A stretch of DNA of 7,250 nt, from positions 1-7,250 of the forward strand of contig CALVCY010000079.1 in NCBI GenBank assembly GCA_944326175.1, given 5' to 3'. A program made the translations under genes and the position numbers. This stretch comes from an uncultured Erysipelotrichaceae bacterium (GTDB lineage: Bacteria; Bacillota_I; Bacilli_A; Erysipelotrichales; Erysipelotrichaceae). Every line of letters begins with the position of its first letter. Position 1 is the stretch's first letter. This document shows, piece after piece, positions 1 through 6,413 of this stretch. The notes under the pieces are model-generated. The model had not been told where the DNA came from. It searched no databases and was given only the letters and a program-made list of their open reading frames with translations.

Positions 1-5
1 CCACA

Positions 6-422
6 ATGAAGAAATCTAGCGATATATTGACACGTAAACCAACCTGGATATGGATCGTGATCGAAGCCATCCTTTTTGGATTGTTCGTTTATAGTTTCAA
101 CCAATATTATTTCGTTCAAATCGACAGTGTCAATCAATACCCGTTTCGGGAAACCGTAACCTTGTTGACGGCGTTGATCACGCTTGGTTTGACCATTCTA
201 TTGGTGATGATCCATTTGATCATTTGTTTGAAAGCCCACCAATTCAAAGGATGGTTGCTATGCATGATTTTCATGTTAGCGATCGCTTTGTTATTGGTGG
301 ATCCATTACTGAATTTGGTGGATCTATTTTCAACATGGTTATTCCATTTATTGCCTGACTCTTGGATGGCATCCATTGCACAGTGGTTGGAACCATTGAG
401 TCGATGGTTGAAAATGTTATAA
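6..422 (+). CDS. Small hypothetical integral membrane protein (138 aa)
   Basis: I do not recognise this protein. It is strongly hydrophobic, with membrane segments at about residues 13-32, 50-74 and 81-115. The last stretch is long enough to be one helix plus a re-entrant or interfacial helix rich in Leu and Trp. The N-terminus (MKKSSDILTRK) is basic, suggesting it lies in the cytoplasm. The C-terminal tail (about 116-138) is amphipathic with several Trp residues. There are no charged catalytic motifs, Cys pairs or known domains that I can see. The ATG is only five bases from the window edge, so its ribosome binding site cannot be seen and the gene may start further upstream. It ends 24 nt before a strong terminator, so it is the last gene of its transcript. 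Reading frame quality and composition match the neighbours, so it is likely a real gene of unknown function. Confidence 0.7.
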   Translation: MKKSSDILTRKPTWIWIVIEAILFGLFVYSFNQYYFVQIDSVNQYPFRETVTLLTALITLGLTILLVMIHLIICLKAHQFKGWLLCMIFMLAIALLLVDPLLNLVDLFSTWLFHLLPDSWMASIAQWLEPLSRWLKML

Positions 423-446
423 AGCTTTGGTTTGATCAAAATCATC

Positions 447-476
447 AAAAAGATCGCGCAAATGCGCGATCTTTTT
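447..476. terminator. Perfect 13-bp hairpin terminator, probably bidirectional
   Basis: The left arm AAAAAGATCGCGC (447-459) and right arm GCGCGATCTTTTT (464-476) are exact reverse complements around the loop AAAT (460-463). The GC-rich core is followed by a T run when read on either strand. It lies between the convergent ends of the small membrane protein gene (stop at 422) and nagA (stop at 509), so it can end both transcripts. Confidence 0.92.
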
Positions 477-508
477 GAATGGTTGAATCCATGAAGTTTT
501 ACAGGAAT

Positions 509-1654
509 CTATAACTGAGCAACCCCGCGTGCATAGGTCTGGACCACGGAATAATCGTCAGCCAATACCACGATATCCGCATCATAACCCACAGCCAGTT
601 TCCCTTTACGATCATCCACTTTCAGATAACTTGCCGGATTGAGTGTGCAGGCATTCAATGCGACATCGAATGGGACCATGGCATATTCCACCAGGTTACG
701 CAATGCTTCGTTGACTTTTAAGGTCGAGCCAGCCAATCCTTGGGTCGCACAGACATGAGCCGTACCATCTTCCCAGATCTCGGTTTCATTGCCGCCAAAC
801 ATAAAGTGAGTACCAGCTGGTAAACCTTTGGCTAATAAGGAATCGGTGACGATGATGCCTTTGTCTTTGCCTTTGCAGGTAAAGAAGGTATTCAAAGCAG
901 CCCAGGAGACGTGGTGACCATCACAGATGATCTCACTGTACATATCTTTGCACCGTAAGGCGATGTTCAATAATCCACCGCTGCCACCACGGTGGGAGTA
1001 CATGGACATTCCATTGTTGGTATGGGTGATACCACGGGCACCATTGGCGATGGCCACTAGTGCCGTATTGTAATCGATACCGGAGTGACCGATGGAAACA
1101 TTGACACCATGGGTGGCACAGTATTTGGTCAATACCATATCATCATCATGTTCACAAGCCATGGTGATGATCTTGATCAGACCATGGGCATCGTGTTGAT
1201 ACTGTTCGAATTCTTCGATGGTACCTTTGACGATATACTGTTCCGGTTGGGCACCTTTTTTGACCATATCTAAGTATGGTCCTTCAAAGTGGATACCCAG
1301 GATCTCTGCACCTTCATAGCCACCTTCGACGACTTTGGCGACGTTGGAAACCGCACCACTTAATACTTCGTGGCTTTGGGTGATGGTGGTGGGACAGATG
1401 CCGGTGACCCCTTCACTGGTGATGTTTTTCATCCAACGGCGTAAACCTTCTTCATTGGCATCATTGGTGTCGAAACCATATGCACCATGGGTGTGGACGT
1501 CGATAAATCCAGGAACGATGCGTTGATCACCATAGTCTTTGTCGACGGGTTTGGTACCGTAGGCATAGGCTGCAATGATTTTGGAATCACTGATTTCAAG
1601 TTGCATCGGGGTGAATTGACTGCCGATGTAGACTCGATTGGATTGAATGATCAT
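509..1654 (-). CDS. nagA: N-acetylglucosamine-6-phosphate deacetylase
   Basis: The enzyme hydrolyses GlcNAc-6-P to GlcN-6-P and acetate in the cytoplasm, feeding recycled or imported amino sugars into glycolysis or wall synthesis. It is an amidohydrolase-superfamily TIM barrel. Using the start at 1654 it has 381 aa, the usual family length. Visible motifs, in order, are: the HxH metal site H54-T-H56 after PGFIDV; E124 in IHFEGPY; H190 in IGHS; H211 in THTNNGM; GHH (246-248) in CDGHHV; catalytic D271 in VTDS; and the C-terminal beta-sandwich strand KGKLAVGYDADIVVL (350-364). The frame stays open upstream to an ATG at 1690. However, AGGAGG at 1672-1667 sits 12 nt before the ATG at 1654, and the extra 12 residues are not family-like, so I chose 1654. 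The usual THL(F/Y)NAM motif is changed to THTNNGM, with the metal-site His kept. No nagB is adjacent. The gene is divergent from the surface-glycan operon. The family assignment is firm; its control is inferred only. Confidence 0.93.
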   Translation of the reverse strand: MIIQSNRVYIGSQFTPMQLEISDSKIIAAYAYGTKPVDKDYGDQRIVPGFIDVHTHGAYGFDTNDANEEGLRRWMKNITSEGVTGICPTTITQSHEVLSGAVSNVAKVVEGGYEGAEILGIHFEGPYLDMVKKGAQPEQYIVKGTIEEFEQYQHDAHGLIKIITMACEHDDDMVLTKYCATHGVNVSIGHSGIDYNTALVAIANGARGITHTNNGMSMYSHRGGSGGLLNIALRCKDMYSEIICDGHHVSWAALNTFFTCKGKDKGIIVTDSLLAKGLPAGTHFMFGGNETEIWEDGTAHVCATQGLAGSTLKVNEALRNLVEYAMVPFDVALNACTLNPASYLKVDDRKGKLAVGYDADIVVLADDYSVVQTYARGVAQL

Positions 1655-1666
1655 GATTATATAAAT

Positions 1667-1672
1667 CCTCCT
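1667..1672 (-). promoter_or_regulatory. nagA ribosome binding site
   Basis: AGGAGG on the minus strand, 12 nt before the ATG at 1654. The spacing is slightly long, but this is the only strong Shine-Dalgarno sequence here. It argues against the upstream in-frame ATG at 1690, which lies 5' of it. Confidence 0.75.
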
Positions 1673-1678
1673 GTTTCT

Positions 1679-1694
1679 TGGTAAAACCATTGTA
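1679..1694 (-). promoter_or_regulatory. Possible nagA -10 box (TACAAT) overlapping a TGGTAAAACCA dyad
   Basis: Minus-strand TACAAT (1694-1689) matches the -10 consensus at five of six positions. It would start transcription near 1682, leaving a short leader that contains the AGGAGG. I see no good -35 at 16-18 bp. The dyad TGGT-AAA-ACCA (1679-1689) would lie over the start point, a typical repressor position. The same 11-mer also occurs inside genes at 3298 and 4357, so operator function is uncertain. Confidence 0.25.
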
Positions 1695-1716
1695 CAACTT
1701 TATTAAGAGAAGTGGG

Positions 1717-1730
1717 TGAAAACACTTACA
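1717..1730. promoter_or_regulatory. cre-like site (possible CcpA operator)
   Basis: TGAAAACACTTACA matches the catabolite-responsive element consensus TGWAANCGNTNWCA at every defined position except the central G, which is A. It lies between nagA and the surface-glycan operon, about 25 bp upstream of the putative nagA -10. NagA is a common CcpA target in Bacillota, so the placement makes sense. The central CG is the most conserved part of cre sites, so the mismatch lowers confidence. Confidence 0.3.
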
Positions 1731-1754
1731 GGATGGTTGGATCATTATGAATTG

Positions 1755-1765
1755 TGGTTAAACCA
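1755..1765. repeat. TGGTTAAACCA dyad in the divergent intergenic region
   Basis: A perfect 11-bp palindrome with a central A. It differs by one base from the dyad at 1679-1689, and the two centres are 76 bp apart. It lies upstream of both divergent transcription units, so it could be an operator. TGGTNNNACCA is common throughout this window, which weakens the case. Confidence 0.3.
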
Positions 1766-1784
1766 TGGGATTGGTGATTAAGGG

Positions 1785-1812
1785 ATGACAATTTGGATTC
1801 TAACTTTATAAT
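1785..1812 (+). promoter_or_regulatory. Sigma-A-type promoter of the surface-glycan operon
   Basis: The -35 box ATGACA (1785-1790, five of six to TTGACA) and a perfect -10 box TATAAT (1807-1812) are separated by 16 bp. The predicted start point is position 1819 or 1820, which is the A of the ATG itself. This is the best promoter match in the window and is consistent with a leaderless message. Confidence 0.7.
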
Positions 1813-1819
1813 TTAACGC

Positions 1820-3676
1820 ATGAAACCAAAGATTTATCAGGATGGTTGTACCATTGGTCTAACCATGGTGTATTTACTGGTGATGGATGCCATGATCAAG
1901 ATCGTGGTCAATATCCCGGTATTTGAACGTTATTCAGTGATTTTTAATACTTGTTTCATATTGACCATTGCCTTTTTGATGGCAATGGTCAATATCAAAC
2001 AGAAGTATTGGATCAGTATTTTTCTTGGTGTGACCATGGGGATCTATGGGTTTGCCCAGATCGCGCATTATCAAGTGTTTTCGACGTTTTTTTCATTATC
2101 GAAGATCTCGATGCTTTCGGAATTGATCGCGGTATCGACTGGTGCGGCCACGGTGATGAACTTTACCAGTTTTCAAATGGTGATCCCCTGTTTGATTTTA
2201 TTGATCCTATTATGGTTGACCCATCGATTCTTACCGATCAATCCCCATATCCATCATTCTAGAAAAGTCATGCTTTCCTGGATGAGTGCGCTGGTGTGCA
2301 TGATCGGTGGGTGTGGTTTTACCATTGCTTCCTATCCCGATTATCCGATCCATGTGCGCAGTTACCAATACCTATATGAACGCTTGTATAACAAAACTTT
2401 ATCCGTACGATATTTTGGGATCTATTCGTATTTGGGTAAAGATTTTTACAATACGTTTATATCTGGTAACAAAGGCACAGAAGAAATGGTCCAGGATTAT
2501 TTATCCACCAATGGATATCATGGTCAAACCAATGCATATACCGGCCTTTTTGAAGGTAAGAATCTGATATTGATCCTGGCAGAAAGTTTTTCTGCTTATT
2601 CCCTGGATCCAACCATTACACCCAATTTGTATCAAATGAGTCAACAAGGGATCTATTTTGCCAACCACTATGCCCCCTTGTTTGATGCCAATACAGCGGA
2701 TAGTGAGTTCATTGCATTGACCGGTGCGATGCCCAGTACCGAAGGCAGTACCACACCGAATCATTATTTTTCCAACACCTATGACAATGGTTTGGCTCAT
2801 TTCTTCAAAGATGAAGGCTATACACCGTTGTCGTTTCATTCCTGGAATCGTTCGTTTTACCATCGAGACGTCTTGCATCCTTCCTATGGTTTTGACCATT
2901 ATTATGCCAATGAATCATTGGATCTGACCACTTTTGATGGTTGGACCAGTGCCTATAACTGGCCATTGGATACGGAATTGTTCGATCAAGCCTATCAATT
3001 GACAGATACGAGTCAACCATTCATGGACTTTATTATTTCTGCGACGAGTCATATGCCGTATCAAAAAAACCGGAAAGAGTTAAGTGAAGAAATATCTTAT
3101 ATGGAATCGGTGTTACCAGAAAATACCAACAGTGAGATCTTGGTCTATGATGCGGCGTTGCATAATCTGGATAAAGCGATTGGCAACTTAATAAACGCAT
3201 TGGAAGATGATGGGGTATTGGAAGATACCGTAATCGTGGTATTTGGGGACCACTATCCGTATGGGATGAGTGAACAAGGCCAATCCATTTATTTTGATGG
3301 TAAAACCAAATATGAAAAGTATCGCACGCCCTGGCTGATTTATACACCGGGATTGGAAGCTAGAACCATAACTCGAACCACGTCGACCTTTGATATCTAT
3401 CCAACATTGGCGAATTTGTTTGGGTTCGATATCGATGATCAACTGGTATTCGGTGTCGATGCATTGGATGATTCCACCCAAGGAATCGTGTATTTTCCAG
3501 ATTATTCGTGGTTGGATGATCATGCTTATTATGATGCATCCAGCGCAACCACGGTATTATTCGATGATACATATGATGATGCGACCATCGATCGATTATG
3601 TGAGCAAAGCCTGACCGCCTTACAGGTCGGTCAGGCTGCGCTGGCAGTGGATGAATTTGAATTGGAAAAGGAGTAA
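1820..3676 (+). CDS. LtaS-family membrane phosphoglycerol transferase (sulfatase fold)
   Basis: Likely transfers glycerol-phosphate from phosphatidylglycerol to an acceptor on the outer face of the membrane. The acceptor could be a polyglycerolphosphate chain (lipoteichoic acid, as for LtaS) or a cell-wall polysaccharide (as for streptococcal GacH). The 618 residues hold five membrane segments (about 10-30, 40-58, 63-85, 118-136, 152-171), a linker with the family-like stretch FGIYSYLGKDFYNTF (199-213), and an extracellular sulfatase domain (about 246-536). Expected catalytic residues are E255 in LILAESF, nucleophile T292 in NTADSEF, H340, R349 in FYHRD, H411 in TSHMP, and D477-H478 in VVFGDHY. 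The substrate-site Trp of S. aureus LtaS (FWNRD) is Tyr347 here. The C-terminal tail (about 540-618) is acidic and unfamiliar. The ATG at 1820 has no Shine-Dalgarno and lies at the predicted transcription start. Later Met codons (16, 22, 25) also lack one and would cut into the first helix. It is the first gene of a three-gene operon. The fold is firm; the acceptor is unknown. Confidence 0.92.
   Translation: MKPKIYQDGCTIGLTMVYLLVMDAMIKIVVNIPVFERYSVIFNTCFILTIAFLMAMVNIKQKYWISIFLGVTMGIYGFAQIAHYQVFSTFFSLSKISMLSELIAVSTGAATVMNFTSFQMVIPCLILLILLWLTHRFLPINPHIHHSRKVMLSWMSALVCMIGGCGFTIASYPDYPIHVRSYQYLYERLYNKTLSVRYFGIYSYLGKDFYNTFISGNKGTEEMVQDYLSTNGYHGQTNAYTGLFEGKNLILILAESFSAYSLDPTITPNLYQMSQQGIYFANHYAPLFDANTADSEFIALTGAMPSTEGSTTPNHYFSNTYDNGLAHFFKDEGYTPLSFHSWNRSFYHRDVLHPSYGFDHYYANESLDLTTFDGWTSAYNWPLDTELFDQAYQLTDTSQPFMDFIISATSHMPYQKNRKELSEEISYMESVLPENTNSEILVYDAALHNLDKAIGNLINALEDDGVLEDTVIVVFGDHYPYGMSEQGQSIYFDGKTKYEKYRTPWLIYTPGLEARTITRTTSTFDIYPTLANLFGFDIDDQLVFGVDALDDSTQGIVYFPDYSWLDDHAYYDASSATTVLFDDTYDDATIDRLCEQSLTALQVGQAALAVDEFELEKE
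1958..1995. repeat. 15-bp perfect inverted repeat inside the LtaS-like gene
   Basis: ATATTGACCATTGCC (1958-1972) and its exact reverse complement GGCAATGGTCAATAT (1981-1995) flank the 8-nt loop TTTTTGAT. It lies in codons 47-59, in the second membrane segment, about 140 nt from the start codon. No T run follows, so it is not a standard terminator. A stem of this length should form readily in the mRNA. Confidence 0.85.
3608..3637. repeat. 10-bp perfect inverted repeat near the 3' end of the LtaS-like gene
   Basis: AGCCTGACCG (3608-3617) and CGGTCAGGCT (3628-3637) form a GC-rich stem with a 10-nt loop, ending 39 nt before the stop codon. No T tract follows. It could slow ribosomes or protect mRNA ends at the gene junction, or be incidental. 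Confidence 0.75.
3666..3673 (+). promoter_or_regulatory. Ribosome binding site of the ligase-like gene
   Basis: AAAAGGAG lies in the last codons of the LtaS-like gene and ends 6 nt before the ATG at 3680, directly against the TAA at 3674-3676. Ribosomes finishing the first gene would expose it, so the two genes are probably translationally coupled. Confidence 0.85.
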
Positions 3677-3679
3677 ACC

Positions 3680-5335
3680 ATGGAAAAGATCAAGCAGAAG
3701 ATCAATGAGAAGGTGGTATTGACCATCTTATTGATTTTAGTGGCATTGCAACCGGTATTTGATCTGGATTATCTGATCGGGGATATGTTGGATGGTTGGG
3801 GAATCCCCAGAGTATCGACCATATTACGGTTCATCATCATTCCATTGTTGGTCTTGACCACATTTATTCTGGATCGGCGTAAAAAAACCACCTTGATCGT
3901 TGGTGGAACATATGGAGTGGTCTTGACCATCTATTTCATTTTGCATTGTATCAATGCCATGGAATTGTTTCCAAAGCTGTACATGCCAAGCAATTACTAT
4001 TTCAGTGTGTTTCAGGAACTGACATACGTGTTGACCTTGGTTCTACCATTTGCAGTGGTGTATTGCTTTTATAAACTGGAATTGAAAGAATCGATGGTCA
4101 AGACCGTGACCACCGTGATTTCCTTGACCACCGCTTTACCGATCTTTATCGGGGATATCGTTCCCTTTGGATTGAGTACATATGTGGGATATACCAAAGG
4201 CAACTTCATTCAATGGTTCATCCAGATCTTTGATGAAGCGCATGAGATCCCCAAATATTACACCAGTAAGTTCTTTTTTGCCGAAGGCAATACCATTGGT
4301 ATCTTGATGTTTATGGTCTTACCATTGCTTTATTATTACTTCCATAAAGCAAGCAATGGTAAAACCAAGATCGGATATGGTTTATTGATCGTAGTGCATA
4401 GTTTATCCATGATGATCTTGGGTACCCGTGTGGCAACATATGGTGCAGTATTGATCCCGGTGGTGTATTTATTGATGGTGTTGATCATGACCATCTTTAA
4501 AAAAGAACGATGGGATTGGATCATCTTGGTTTATACCATCGTCACGACATTGATCTTTGGTTTGATCTTACCCTATTCCCCAGCGGTGAAAAACCAACAG
4601 ATCGATGCGAAAAACGATCTGGCTTTAGCAGAAAATGGCGCTGCGGATCAAGGTAAAGCCGAACTGGCTGGGATGCGGGTATCGGTGGTCAAGGAAAGCG
4701 ATCCGGAATATATTTACATGTTTGAGACATATGGTATACGGGCGCGTTATGCTCAATCCATTTCCAAAGAATACTATCTGGATTACTATGACTATCGCAT
4801 CGATCCATATTTCTGGGTGGAGATGATATTGGTACGACCATTGGAAGAACGTATCGGTGGTCGTAACATCGAAAAACTGTTTTTCAACTATAAATGGAAC
4901 GATGGAAGGATCGAGTTACCGATCAATCCGGATAATCCGGAAGAGACCCAGACGATCTATTTCAATGGTTGTAATTTTTCTTCCCCGTGTTTGACCACAT
5001 ATAATCGGGCAATGGGATTGGGTTATTCCACCTTCATGAATGGGTCGATCGTATTGGAACAGGATTTTGTCCAACAGTTTTATACTTTTGGTCCCGTCGG
5101 TGTTGTTTTAGTGTGTGGACCATGGATCGTACTCACCCTGGTGTGTGTGGTGATGCTGTTGCGTCAGTTCAAGGACCATTTCAATTTGGAAAACGGGGTC
5201 TATGCACTGGCATTGGCATTGGGCTTTGGCAGTGGGTATATGAGTGGTCATGTATTGGATCAATTTATCACATCGTTGTTTATGGCCATGATCATGGCCA
5301 TGCTGCTAACGAGAATGGGAGCCAAACATGAGTGA
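3680..5335 (+). CDS. O-antigen-ligase/polymerase-like polytopic membrane protein
   Basis: Probably a WaaL/Wzy-type transferase that moves or polymerises lipid-linked glycan on the outer face of the membrane. The 551 residues show about 12 membrane segments: ten or so in the first 300 residues (for example 46-64, 71-90, 111-132, 197-221, 251-273, 279-299) and the rest after 466. One large outside loop spans about 300-466, as in this superfamily. Family-like signs are LGTR (247-250) before a membrane segment, Arg-rich positions in the loop (R353, R355, R386, R391, R443), and GLGYSTF (446-452) followed by EQDFVQQFYTFGPVGVVL. The His seen near this last position in classical WaaL is not obvious; E460 or D462 may take its place. 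The first third of the big loop (303-330) is Ala/Lys/Asp-rich and looks disordered. The start follows the previous stop by 3 nt. The class is well supported by topology, but ligase, polymerase and other glycan transferase roles cannot be separated here. Confidence 0.75.
   Translation: MEKIKQKINEKVVLTILLILVALQPVFDLDYLIGDMLDGWGIPRVSTILRFIIIPLLVLTTFILDRRKKTTLIVGGTYGVVLTIYFILHCINAMELFPKLYMPSNYYFSVFQELTYVLTLVLPFAVVYCFYKLELKESMVKTVTTVISLTTALPIFIGDIVPFGLSTYVGYTKGNFIQWFIQIFDEAHEIPKYYTSKFFFAEGNTIGILMFMVLPLLYYYFHKASNGKTKIGYGLLIVVHSLSMMILGTRVATYGAVLIPVVYLLMVLIMTIFKKERWDWIILVYTIVTTLIFGLILPYSPAVKNQQIDAKNDLALAENGAADQGKAELAGMRVSVVKESDPEYIYMFETYGIRARYAQSISKEYYLDYYDYRIDPYFWVEMILVRPLEERIGGRNIEKLFFNYKWNDGRIELPINPDNPEETQTIYFNGCNFSSPCLTTYNRAMGLGYSTFMNGSIVLEQDFVQQFYTFGPVGVVLVCGPWIVLTLVCVVMLLRQFKDHFNLENGVYALALALGFGSGYMSGHVLDQFITSLFMAMIMAMLLTRMGAKHE
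5282..5301. repeat. 20-bp perfect palindrome at the end of the ligase-like gene
   Basis: ATGGCCATGATCATGGCCAT is its own reverse complement with no spacer. It encodes the MAMIMAM stretch of the last membrane helix and lies 15 bp before the GGGAG ribosome binding site of the next gene. It could form a cruciform or hairpin, or bind a dimeric protein. Repeated Ala/Met codons may explain part of it. Confidence 0.8.
5317..5321 (+). promoter_or_regulatory. Ribosome binding site of the GT2 gene
   Basis: GGGAG, 6 nt before the ATG at 5328, inside the last codons of the ligase-like gene. The start codon overlaps the preceding stop (ATGAGTGA), which points to translational coupling. Confidence 0.75.
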
Positions 5336-6299
5336 TGCACCCATTTTGACGGTCTGTATCCCGTGTTATAATGCCCAACATTCGATTGGTCGCACCATCG
5401 AATCCCTGGTGGAGCAACAACCAAAGTTAAAGTTATTGATTATTGATGATGGATCCAGCGATCACAGTGGTTCGATCATTGATGACTATGCATCAAGATA
5501 TGATAATATCCGGGTCATCCATCAAAAAAACCGTGGCATCGCTGCGGTAAGGAATCGGTTTTTAGATGAAGTGGATACACCGTATATCGGGTTTTTGGAT
5601 GCGGATGATCAAGCCACAAGTGATTATAGTCGCTTGTTTCATGATGCGTTAAAGACAAAACCACAGATGGTTTGTGCCAGTTTCAACTGGATCACTTCCA
5701 AAAAAACCATCGTATATCACGATGGTCCGTATGAATATGGTAAAGACATGTTGATCCATTTGTTCAATACATTATGGAACAAGGTGTATGATCTTCGATT
5801 CATCAAAGATCACGGGATCCATTTTCCGGATGGGAATCGGTATGAAGATACATATTTTTTATGTACACTGGCACCATTCTTGAACAACGTGGTATTCATT
5901 AATGAATGTGTGGTCAATTACATCCAGACCCATGGTTCGATCACCCATACCAATAACCAACAAGTCAAAAATATGATCGATGTCTTTCAGGGAATCAGTG
6001 ATTGGTATGATGCCCATGGTTTGACCAAGGAATATCATGATGAATTGGAATACATGCATATCCGTTTCTTTTTAGGATCATCCTTTTTACGTTCCACCCG
6101 CATCGATGATAAAAAAGATCGCAAAGCTACATTAAAGTTAGGATGGGATCTATTGAATCAAAAATATCCCCATTGGCATCACAATAAATATCTAAAAAGT
6201 GAACCGGGATTGAAGAACAAATACTTCAGAATGGTCTATTCCTGGAATTACTATGGTTTTGCCAGGTTATTTCGATGGTTGAAGAAAGATCAGATATAG
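5328..6299 (+). CDS. Family 2 (GT-A) glycosyltransferase
   Basis: Predicted to add a sugar from a nucleotide-sugar donor to a lipid-linked or protein acceptor on the cytoplasmic side. The 323 residues begin with the GT2 signature ILTVCIPCYNAQHSI (6-20), then IIDDGSSDHS (38-47) for nucleotide binding, KNRGIAAVRN (67-76), and the DXD metal site FLDADD (89-94). Further on come LWNKVYD (149-155), the likely catalytic base region RYEDTYF (171-177), and YIQTHGSIT (198-206), typical of capsule and wall-glycan GT2 enzymes. There is no membrane segment. The C-terminal third (about 215-323) is helical and basic with many aromatics (ending FRWLKKDQI), suggesting peripheral membrane contact. It overlaps the upstream gene by 8 nt and ends the operon 115 nt before a terminator. 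The domain assignment is firm; donor and acceptor are unknown. Confidence 0.92.
   Translation: MSDAPILTVCIPCYNAQHSIGRTIESLVEQQPKLKLLIIDDGSSDHSGSIIDDYASRYDNIRVIHQKNRGIAAVRNRFLDEVDTPYIGFLDADDQATSDYSRLFHDALKTKPQMVCASFNWITSKKTIVYHDGPYEYGKDMLIHLFNTLWNKVYDLRFIKDHGIHFPDGNRYEDTYFLCTLAPFLNNVVFINECVVNYIQTHGSITHTNNQQVKNMIDVFQGISDWYDAHGLTKEYHDELEYMHIRFFLGSSFLRSTRIDDKKDRKATLKLGWDLLNQKYPHWHHNKYLKSEPGLKNKYFRMVYSWNYYGFARLFRWLKKDQI
5706..5726. repeat. 8-bp inverted repeat inside the GT2 gene
   Basis: ACCATCGT (5706-5713) and ACGATGGT (5719-5726) flank the 5-nt loop ATATC. It follows a run of seven A (5700-5706). It is another example of dyads within coding sequence here; function is unknown and may be incidental. 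Confidence 0.55.
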
Positions 6300-6329
6300 T
6301 TACGAAGGCACCACTTTGACTATTCATAA

Positions 6330-6345
6330 ATTCATTACAATGAAT
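6330..6345. repeat. Near-perfect palindrome in the operon 3' untranslated region
   Basis: ATTCATT (6330-6336) and AATGAAT (6339-6345) are exact reverse complements around AC. It lies between the GT2 stop and the terminator. It is AT-rich and too weak for a terminator, so it may be an operator-like site or chance. Apart from this dyad and the terminator, I see nothing in 6300-6461. Confidence 0.45.
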
Positions 6346-6413
6346 CTTAGGTTGATCTACTTATGATTTAAGTGGACCGGGAATCACGTTGGAATGACTG
6401 AATAACTGGAAAC

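Noticed and set aside
1085..1273. Plus-strand open frames within nagA (also 1335-1526 and 1487-1684)
   Set aside because: They lie opposite conserved nagA motifs and show no ribosome binding site or family features; they are shadows.
1655..1690. Upstream nagA start at 1690
   Set aside because: It lies 5' of the AGGAGG, adds a non-conserved basic peptide, and would place translation over the putative promoter.
3064..3070. A AAA AAC slippery heptamer in frame in the LtaS-like gene, repeated at 5525-5531 in the GT2 gene
   Set aside because: Both encode ordinary Gln-Lys-Asn inside conserved full-length domains, and I see no overlapping product. A7CC runs also occur at 3881 and 5700. Programmed frameshifting is not supported.
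4097..4132. TGGTCAAG / CTTGACCA inverted repeat with about a 20-nt loop in the ligase-like gene
   Set aside because: The arms are only 8 bp, the loop is long, and frequent Leu-Thr codons (TTGACC) in this genome explain it.
6330..6345. Palindrome as a second terminator
   Set aside because: The stem is short and AT-rich with no T tract, and a much stronger terminator lies 70 bp downstream.
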